Shown piece by piece: positions 58,329-64,000 of a stretch of 64,000 bases of DNA. The number at the start of each line of letters is the position of its first letter. Within the stretch, counting starts at the first letter, position 1. Below the pieces are notes generated by a model, which was not told where the DNA came from, made no database searches, and was given only the letters and a program-made list of their open reading frames with translations. Source of the DNA: CBDDBH01 sp965225625 (GTDB taxonomy: Bacteria; Pseudomonadota; Gammaproteobacteria; JADZEE01); contig CBDDBH010000028.1 of NCBI GenBank assembly GCA_965225625.1, forward strand, positions 246,108 through 310,107, written 5' to 3'. The translations under genes and the position numbers were made by a program.

Positions 58329-59255
58329 TCAAGGTTTCGCCAGGCCATTTTCAGTGACCATGCGTAAGAAGGTTTCCTCCAGCCGGTTCGACTTATTGCG
58401 CATGCTGCTCACTTCTATCCCTCGCGTCGTTAACTCGGTAAATAATCGGTTTATTCCGACTCGCTTGCTGACTTCTACTTCCATGGTGTGTTCATCAATC
58501 CGCTTAACAAGATAGCCGTCAACTTGCAGCTCCGATGCCAGAGGTTCCTTGAGATCAAAGATGAATGTTTCTGCATTGAGTTCGGAGATTAAGTGTCTCA
58601 TCGATGTGTTTTCAATGATCTGACCCTGGTCGATAATCGCTATGTTGCGACACAGGGATTCAGCTTCTTCGAGATAATGCGTCGTCAGGATGATAGTCGT
58701 TCCCGCACTGTTGGTTGCTTGCAGGAAGTCCCACATAGCACGGCGGGATTCGATATCGACACCCGCGGTCGGTTCGTCGAGGATCAGGAGTCTTGGTTCA
58801 TGTAACAAAGCTCTGGCAATCATGAGTCTTCGTTTCATGCCGCCCGACAATGTCCGCGCCTGATCCATGCGTTTGTCCCATAGGCCCAGTTGTTTTAGGT
58901 AGCGTTCAGCTCTTACGCGTGCCGCCGGGCGCGGGATCCCGTAATACCCCGCCTGGTTAAGAATGATGCTGTATACCACCTCAAACTGCGCGAAGTTGAA
59001 TTCCTGAGGTACCAGGCCCAGGTAGGATTTGGCCTGTTCGCGGTCGGTGTCCATATCGCAACCGAAAACCGCCACGGTCCCGCCAGTTTTTCTGACCAGT
59101 GATGCGATGATGCCAATGATCGTCGATTTGCCCGCCCCGTTCGGTCCCAGGAGCGCAAAGAAATCTCCATCTTCAACCGCCAGGTCGATCCCTTTTAGTG
59201 CCCGGAATCCGCCTTTATAGGTCTTTTGCAGATTGTGAATTTCTATCGCTTTCAC
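58329..59255 (-). CDS. yadG: ABC exporter ATP-binding protein (YadG-like)
   Basis: ATPase partner of the adjacent permease. Walker A GPNGAGKST, signature LSGGMKRRLMIARAL, Walker B LLILDEPTAGVD and the switch histidine in ILTTHYLEEAE are all intact. 308 residues, including about 80 C-terminal residues beyond the nucleotide domain. The two genes are adjacent on one strand, an operon. Confidence 0.93.
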   Translation of the reverse strand: MKAIEIHNLQKTYKGGFRALKGIDLAVEDGDFFALLGPNGAGKSTIIGIIASLVRKTGGTVAVFGCDMDTDREQAKSYLGLVPQEFNFAQFEVVYSIILNQAGYYGIPRPAARVRAERYLKQLGLWDKRMDQARTLSGGMKRRLMIARALLHEPRLLILDEPTAGVDIESRRAMWDFLQATNSAGTTIILTTHYLEEAESLCRNIAIIDQGQIIENTSMRHLISELNAETFIFDLKEPLASELQVDGYLVKRIDEHTMEVEVSKRVGINRLFTELTTRGIEVSSMRNKSNRLEETFLRMVTENGLAKP

Positions 59256-59330
59256 AAAGGATTTACTGAGACGAACCGGCGCCTGCCCGATCGGAATACG
59301 TTTGTTGCGGAATCGCTATTGTTCGCCCGC

Positions 59331-60206
59331 TCAGGTCGTTTTCGACCGGGAAGGGCGTGCGCCATTGATGAGTCGGCGTTGCGCGTCACCGATACGCTGT
59401 AGCACCAAAGTCAGCTTTTGATCACGGTTCAGCACGAGTCGAAAGTATTCGCGCGCGATCCTGATTAAGCGGACCGGATTCTTCGCGCGGACACTCGCGT
59501 TGCGTTTACCGCTACCTTCAGGCAGTAAGGCCTGCTCGCCGAAATACTGACCTAACGTTAGTTCCGTGATCAATACGCTTTGACCGTTCTCATCGTTGAC
59601 GAAGATTTCAACGGAACCGTCCATGACCACGTACATAAATTCCCCGACGTCCGCCTCACGCACAATCAGGTCTCCCGGTTCATGTGCCACGATGTCGGTC
59701 CATCCGAGTATCTTTTCGAAATCATGGTCTTTCAACGACCGAAACAGGCGCACGCTGCGCAGCGTCAAACGTACTCGTTCTTCGTCGCTGGCTGATTCGA
59801 TGTCGTGGGGATTGGGGAAATGCTGCGGATCGGACTCCATGCCGAGTGCTACATCTTTCCTGGAAATCTGAAATAATTTGATGGGCGTCAGTGAATGCAC
59901 GCTGGCATTGCGTTTACCGCTGGAACCTGGAAATAGCGCTTGCTCGCCGAAGTAATCCCCGGTGCTTAAGGTGGCTATAGTGATATCGGAACCGCCTACT
60001 GAACGGATGCGCACATCGACAGTTCCTTCCAACACGACAAACATGCAATCACCGACATCGTTTTCGCGAATGATCAACTCGTGTGCCGGGTAGTCTACAA
60101 TCCCGTTCTCTGGGGATTGCACGATGCGAAGTAGATCCTCTGCGTTCAGGCTATGAAAAATCGGAATGGATTCGAGGCGCGCGGCGGTATCTTCGTTACT
60201 GTTCAT
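59331..60206 (-). CDS. Protein with two cyclic-nucleotide-binding domains
   Basis: A 291-residue cytoplasmic protein made only of two tandem CRP-type cyclic-nucleotide-binding domains (about residues 14-130 and 150-270), with no DNA-binding, kinase or membrane part. Both contain a phosphate-binding cassette of the same form: GDYFGEQALFPGSSGKRNAS and GQYFGEQALLPEGSGKRNAS. The arginine that holds the cyclic phosphate is kept in each. The pattern resembles regulatory subunits of kinases or orphan Crp-like sensors; the target is unknown. Confidence 0.85.
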   Translation of the reverse strand: MNSNEDTAARLESIPIFHSLNAEDLLRIVQSPENGIVDYPAHELIIRENDVGDCMFVVLEGTVDVRIRSVGGSDITIATLSTGDYFGEQALFPGSSGKRNASVHSLTPIKLFQISRKDVALGMESDPQHFPNPHDIESASDEERVRLTLRSVRLFRSLKDHDFEKILGWTDIVAHEPGDLIVREADVGEFMYVVMDGSVEIFVNDENGQSVLITELTLGQYFGEQALLPEGSGKRNASVRAKNPVRLIRIAREYFRLVLNRDQKLTLVLQRIGDAQRRLINGARPSRSKTT

Positions 60207-60476
60207 GAGTGCGTACTAGACCCTCGCAAAGAACCATGTAGCGCCGCGCTACCGTCAATACGGGTTATCGTGGTGTTTGGAGGAGGTCCGTGATTCAATG
60301 TCGACGCTCTATGACTCGTTGCGGTGATGTAGCTTACCTAAGGTGTCGGCTGGCCGAAAGCGTAATAATGCATGATTGCGCCCTGTTGATCTCGCCAATG
60401 ACGATAATTGCCTGCTTCGAAGCACGGCCGCAGGGTCAAAGTGCGCAGTGCGCAAGCCGAATTGGTGCCTGTTCAA
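60207..60476. other. Gene-free stretch left of the IS21 element
   Basis: No supported gene. A strong GGAGGAGG lies at 60279-60286, followed by ATG at 60299 and nine codons (MSTLYDSLR) before TGA. This could be the remnant of a gene start cut off by later changes, but it is too short to assign. Confidence 0.4.
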
Positions 60477-60518
60477 CGACAATTAAAACTTTCGGGTAGC
60501 GACAATTAAAAGTTTCGG
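60477..60518 (+). repeat. Left terminal repeats of the IS21 element
   Basis: Two near-identical units, CGACAATTAAAACTTTCGGG and CGACAATTAAAAGTTTCGG, spaced 23 bases apart. They are probable transposase-binding sites. Confidence 0.8.
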
Positions 60519-60571
60519 TTTCTGAGCCTCGTTTCGGGTCAGATAGGCTCTCCTCCAAAGGAGGGGAGCAG

Positions 60572-62056
60572 ATGGTTACAGAGCAACAGGTGAGGCGACT
60601 GATGTCGTTGATAGGCAAGGGGATGGCGCTGTCGACGGCAGCGTTGAAAGCGGGAATGAGCGAGCCGACGGCACGCAAATATCGCACGCTAGGGAAGCGG
60701 CCAAGTCAGGTGCGCCAAGCGCATCACTGGCGTACCCGCTCCGATCCGTTCGTGGAGGTGTGGTCTGAGGTGGAAGGGCTGCTGGAGCAGGACAGCGGTC
60801 TGCACGCGAAGACGGTGTTTGAGGAGCTCAAGCGCCGCTACCCGGGGACGGTTTCGGGACGGTCAATTGCGAACCCTGCAGCGGCGTTTTCGAGATTGGC
60901 GAGCCCGCCGGGGTCCGGCGCGTGAGGTGTACTTTGCCCAGGTGCACCGGCCCGGGGAGCAATCGCAATCGGATTTCACCGATATGCGCAGCGTGTGTGT
61001 GACGATCGCGGGGGCGCGTTTAGTGCACCTGTGTTACCACTTTGTGCTGACGTATTGCAACTGGGAGTGGGTGGCGGTGTGTTATTCGGAGACCTTCGAG
61101 GCACTCTCGGAAGGACTGCAAGGGGCATTGTGGCAACTTGGCGGGGGGTGCCGCGCGAGCATCGCACGGACAATCTCTCAGCGGCGACGCACGAGTTACG
61201 CAATAGCCGTGGACGGGGTTTCACGGCACGCTACCGGGAGTTGCTTGAGCATTATGGGTTGGTTGGGTCGAAGAACTACCCCGGCAATGCGCATGAGAAC
61301 GGTGATGTGGAATCGGCGCACGGTCATTTCAAGCGCGCGGTTGATCAGCGGCTGCGCCTGCGGGGCAGTCGTGATTTTGAGTCACTCACCGCGTATGAAG
61401 CATTCCTCGAGGCGGTGGTTGCCGAGCGTAACGGTGGCCGGGGGGACCGGTTGACGGACGAGCGAACGAAGCTCAAGGCGTTACCGGTACGCGCGCTGCC
61501 GAGCTGTCGGGAGCTGGTGGTACGGGTGAGTCGATGGAGCACGATCCGGGTGGTGAGCAAGAGCTACTCGGTACCCTCGCGGCTCATCGGTCACCGGGTC
61601 CAGGTGCGGCTGTATTCGGCGTACGTGGAAGTGGATTACAACGGTGAGCGCGTGGCGCGTATTGAGCGGGTGCATGGTCGCGGTGCGTTCCATGTTGATT
61701 ACCGGCATGTGATCCACTCGCTGGTGCGCAAGCCTGGTGCGTTTCAACGCTATGTATACCGGGAGGCGCTGTTTCCCGCGTTAGTCTTCCGGCGCTGTTA
61801 CGACACGTTGTGTGAGCGGGCACCGAGCGGGGCGGATTTAGAGTATCTGCGGATTTTGCAGTTGGCGGCGACGACGATGGAATCGGTGGTGGCGAGCGCA
61901 TTGACGCAGTTGCTGTCTGCCGGGGAGTTGCCCAGTTACGAACGCGTAAGAGCGGTGGTGACACCGGAGCAATTACCTCATTGCCCGGCGCTCACGATCG
62001 CGATGCCAGATCTGACGACGTACGATGCGTTGATTGGCGCTGGGCGCACAGTGTGA
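60572..62056 (+). pseudogene. istA: IS21 transposase IstA, two frameshifts
   Basis: DDE transposase of IS21. The first frame (60572-60925) holds the helix-turn-helix region (MVTEQQVRRLMSLIGKGMAL). An extra G near 60857-60866 (tcgggacgg) shifts the frame, which then reads GQLRTLQRRFRDW and GEQSQSDFTDM with the first catalytic Asp. A six-G run near 61141-61148 shifts it back, and the last frame reads VPREHRTDNLSAATHELR and the Glu motif HENGDVESAHGHFKRAVDQ to the stop at 62056. The two shifts compensate, so sequence on both sides remains family-like. A good ribosome site (GGAGGGGAG) precedes the ATG. Confidence 0.88.
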
Positions 62057-62836
62057 TGGGCGCGCAGACGTTGGAGCTGCGGCTCAAGGCGTTTCGCCTG
62101 CCGTCGTTCGTAGCGCATTACGTGACGTTGGGTGAGCGGGCGGTGCGTGAAGGCTGGGATCCGGTGCACTATCTCGATGAGCCTGACGGTGATCGAGGCG
62201 AGTGAACGCCAGGAGCGGCGTATGGCGCGTTTATTGCGGGCCTCGAAGCTGCCGCGGGACAAGACACTATACCACACTGGACACGCAGCGGTTTCCGGCG
62301 ACGGTGCGTACGCAGCTTAATCGGCTAAAGAGCGGGGAGTTCCTCGAAGGTGCGACCAACGTGTGCATCTTCGGCAATCCCGGTACGGGTAAGACCCACA
62401 CGATGGCCGCATTGGGCCATGAGCTGGTACGCCAGGGACAGTCGGTGTTGGTTTTCACCGCGGTGTCGTCGCTGGTTGAGCGGTTGCTCGAGGCGAAACG
62501 GGACTTACGATTAACACGCGAGCTGAAACGTCTGGACAACATCGACTGCCTGGCGCTGGACGACATCGGCTACGTGCAGCACGACCGTGCCGAGATGGAA
62601 GTGCTGTTCGCACTGTTCGCTGAGCGCTACGAGCGCAAGAGCGTGATGATCACCAGCAACCTGGTGTTCTCGAAGTGGGATCAGATCTTTAAAGATCCAG
62701 ATGACCACCGCCGCGGCCATTGACCGGGTTGTACATCACTCGGTGATCCTGGAACTCGATGTCCCAAGCTACCCGGGCACAGGCGGCGAAACGCCGTGCA
62801 CGTAACACCACGAAGCGCTCCGATGGAACTGCGTGA
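62056..62836 (+). pseudogene. istB: IS21 helper ATPase IstB, at least four frameshifts
   Basis: AAA+ partner of IstA. Start ATG overlaps the istA stop. Pieces in order: MGAQTLELRLKAFRLPSFVA (frame 1), LTVIEASERQERRMARLLR (shift near 62173), TTLDTQRFPATVRTQLNRL and Walker A GNPGTGKTH, Walker B CLALDDIGYV (shift near 62270), MTTAAAIDRVVHHSVILEL (shift near 62700) and RAQAAKRRARNTTKRSDG (shift near 62773), stop at 62836. Each shift fits a single added base. No internal stop codon interrupts the pieces, so decay is recent. Confidence 0.85.
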
Positions 62837-62992
62837 ATGGGTGTGCAAGCCCGATTTGGAGGGTGCCTCTGCTATGGGTAGCGTTGTGATCGCCGCTCAC
62901 AGCGACTTTGAGGCGGTCGATTGCCGAACGCGAGACTCAAAAACGCGAGTACGGACTTACGATGGGCAGAATAGCAGCACGTCGGTGGCGAT

Positions 62993-63010
62993 CGAAAATT
63001 TTAATTGTCG
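62993..63010 (-). repeat. Right terminal repeat of the IS21 element
   Basis: On the minus strand reads CGACAATTAAAATTTTCG, the inverted counterpart of the left-end units. Confidence 0.8.
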
Positions 63011-63109
63011 CGACCGAAAGAAATGGTTGACGCCAGACAGGTGCCCGTACCGACCGGGGTGGCGCTAATCGTAAACAAATATCTTTAATCGTAACCGCAA
63101 AGGGGCATC

Positions 63110-63622
63110 GTGCGAAAACTATTACTTATGCGCCACGCAAAATCGGACCGGGCTATGCATGCAGGCGCAGATTTCGACCGGCCGTTATCCGCCAGGGGGC
63201 GGCGCGACGCGCCACACATGGCGCAATGGTTGCTTGACATTGACACTGTACCTGAGCGCATCGTAACTTCGCCCGCCGCGCGGGCCAAGGAGACCGCATT
63301 CGCCATCGCTGAAGTTCTTGGACACCAGCGCGAGCGAATCGTCGAACAGCCACAGATCTATGAGGCAAGCCTGGCCGATTTATTGGACGTGCTGGCGGAT
63401 CAGCCGAATGTGCCCTTGATGCTGCTGATCGGCCACAATCCAGGGCTGGAAGAGTTGCTTTGGTACCTCACGCCCGAAAGTGACGAGACAAACGCAGACG
63501 CCAAGCTGATGCCCACAGCCGCGATTTCCTGCCTAGAACTTGCCGATGAGTGGTTCAGTTTAAGTCGCGGCGACGCCAGAGTGTTGATGCAAATGCGGCC
63601 TCGAGCACTTCCGCTAAGTTGA
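63110..63622 (+). CDS. sixA: Phosphohistidine phosphatase SixA
   Basis: Histidine-phosphatase superfamily enzyme that dephosphorylates phosphohistidine proteins. The catalytic RHG-type motif reads LLLMRHAKSDRA, followed by DFDRPLSARGRRDAPHMA, VTSPAARAKETA and the second histidine in LLIGHNPGLEELL. 170 residues, SixA size. GTG start at 63110 after an AAAGGGG site. Between the IS end and this start a TAATCGTAA motif occurs twice, at about 63067 and 63088. The cognate target is not in the window. Confidence 0.9.
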   Translation: MRKLLLMRHAKSDRAMHAGADFDRPLSARGRRDAPHMAQWLLDIDTVPERIVTSPAARAKETAFAIAEVLGHQRERIVEQPQIYEASLADLLDVLADQPNVPLMLLIGHNPGLEELLWYLTPESDETNADAKLMPTAAISCLELADEWFSLSRGDARVLMQMRPRALPLS

Positions 63623-63651
63623 AAGTGGGCCTCGCTAGCACGCTGTCGGAC

Positions 63652-63961
63652 TTAGCCCGCATATTGCATGAAGGGCAGACAAACGCTCCTCGGCTCTGGC
63701 TTCTCGACTTTGGCTCCTGCGTCGTTCTAACGCCTACGTCCTGTAGGCGTGCATCGTTCTCGGCTCTGGCTTCCTACTTCGCTCTACCTCGTCCGTCCCT
63801 GGACTCGTCGGCTCTAGCTTCCTGCTTCGCTCTCGAGTTCCGTTCCGGACTCACTTCTACCTCCCCCATCCATGGGGTCGTACCTCGTCCATCCCTGGAC
63901 TCGTACCGCCTGCATCCGTGCATGGTCTGCATTTCCGCAATCCCTGGCGGTCACGCCACGC
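63652..63961 (+). repeat. Long copy of the hairpin-rich interspersed repeat (copy B)
   Basis: Begins TTAGCCCGCATATTGCATG 30 bases after the sixA stop and ends GGCGGTCACGCCACGC. It matches copy A (4979-5105, minus strand) at both ends, with about 180 extra bases in the middle. It is built from mini-hairpins: 63731-63737/63743-63749, 63791-63794/63801-63804, 63835-63840/63847-63852, 63864-63868/63873-63877, 63887-63891/63896-63900, 63911-63914/63919-63922 and 63935-63938/63947-63950. It also has degenerate repeats of CGGCTCTGGCTTC and CTTCGCTCT. No protein-coding signal is seen to the window end at 64000. Confidence 0.85.
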
Positions 63962-64000
63962 ATTCAGCTTTCACCTTTGAGCAGCCGCCATGCGCGTTGA

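Larger units (their letters stand above)
60477..63010 (+). mobile_element. Decayed IS21-family insertion sequence
   Basis: About 2.5 kb with istA and istB in the IS21 arrangement (overlapping TGATG). Ends carry related inverted repeats: CGACAATTAAAACTTTCGGG at 60477-60496 and a second direct copy at 60500-60518 on the left, and the inverted CGACAATTAAAATTTTCG at 62993-63010 on the right. Multiple terminal repeats of about 20 bases are typical of IS21. Exact outer borders and target duplication could not be fixed. Both genes are frameshifted, so the copy should be inactive by itself. Confidence 0.88.

Noticed and set aside
60290..60499. A 69-residue open frame with a strong GGAGGAGG upstream
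   Set aside because: The spacing from the Shine-Dalgarno to its GTG is only three bases, the frame runs into the IS end, and the product has no recognisable features.
60819..62056. Programmed frameshifting in the IS21 genes
   Set aside because: Programmed shifts occur at one defined slippery site; here there are at least six shifts in both genes, mostly without a slippery motif, so decay is simpler.
63652..64000. A CRISPR array or protein-coding repeat at the right end
   Set aside because: The repeated units vary in length and sequence, with no regular spacers, and the frames carry no plausible gene.

Overview
The window is a chromosomal stretch of a gammaproteobacterium of moderate GC content. 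Gene order supports this: ntrY-DUF4390-rsmB-fmt-def, lysM-dprA-smg-topA-tsaC, tRNA-Tyr/Gly/Thr-tuf-tRNA-Trp-secE-nusG, and mreBCD-mrdA-rodA-mltB-rlpA-dacA are all arrangements typical of Gammaproteobacteria such as Chromatiales- or Pseudomonas-like lineages. I cannot name the genus from sequence alone.

Layout. (1) 1-5618, minus strand: a truncated NtrY-type sensor kinase, a DUF4390 protein, the 16S rRNA methyltransferase rsmB, methionyl-tRNA formyltransferase fmt and peptide deformylase def. A hairpin-rich repeat sits between def and fmt. (2) 5783-11602, plus strand: a LysM protein, dprA, smg (its conserved C-terminus is cut off by an in-frame TAA), topA and tsaC. (3) 11618-43242, plus strand: one of the densest translation/transcription blocks in a bacterial genome: four tRNAs, tuf copy 1, secE-nusG, rplKAJL-rpoBC, rpsLG-fusA-tuf copy 2, then the S10, spc and alpha operons in canonical order through rplQ, with rpmJ between secY and rpsM. 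(4) 43261-44071: a SAM hydroxide adenosyltransferase gene broken by a 67-bp tandem duplication. (5) 44267-47497, minus strand: gatCAB amidotransferase. (6) 47706-57524, plus strand: cell-shape and cell-wall genes mreBCD, mrdA (PBP2), rodA, mltB, rlpA, dacA and a class IV aminotransferase likely making D-amino acids; mreC appears to start with ATC. (7) 57547-60206, minus strand: a YadGH-type ABC exporter and a protein made of two cyclic-nucleotide-binding domains. (8) 60477-63010: a decayed IS21-family element with at least six frameshifts. (9) 63110-63622: a SixA-type phosphatase, followed by a long copy of the same hairpin-rich repeat found between def and fmt.

The genes form coherent modules. 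Region 3 is the ribosome and RNA polymerase core with EF-Tu and EF-G. Regions 1 and 5 supply rRNA modification, initiator-tRNA formylation and deformylation, and tRNA-dependent amidation. Region 6 is the elongasome plus septal and peptidoglycan-trimming enzymes.

The points most worth a second look are: a repeat family built of mini-hairpins whose stems differ while the TCCN loop is kept (4979-5105 and 63652-63961); an apparent AUC start codon in mreC; a premature in-frame stop in smg; two identical tuf genes whose codon choice is unlike every neighbouring translation gene; the 67-bp duplication in the SAM hydrolase gene; and a perfect 14-bp hairpin lying across the dprA start. No CRISPR array, rRNA gene, prophage or defence system was seen. 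I found no evidence of a wholly new multi-gene system.
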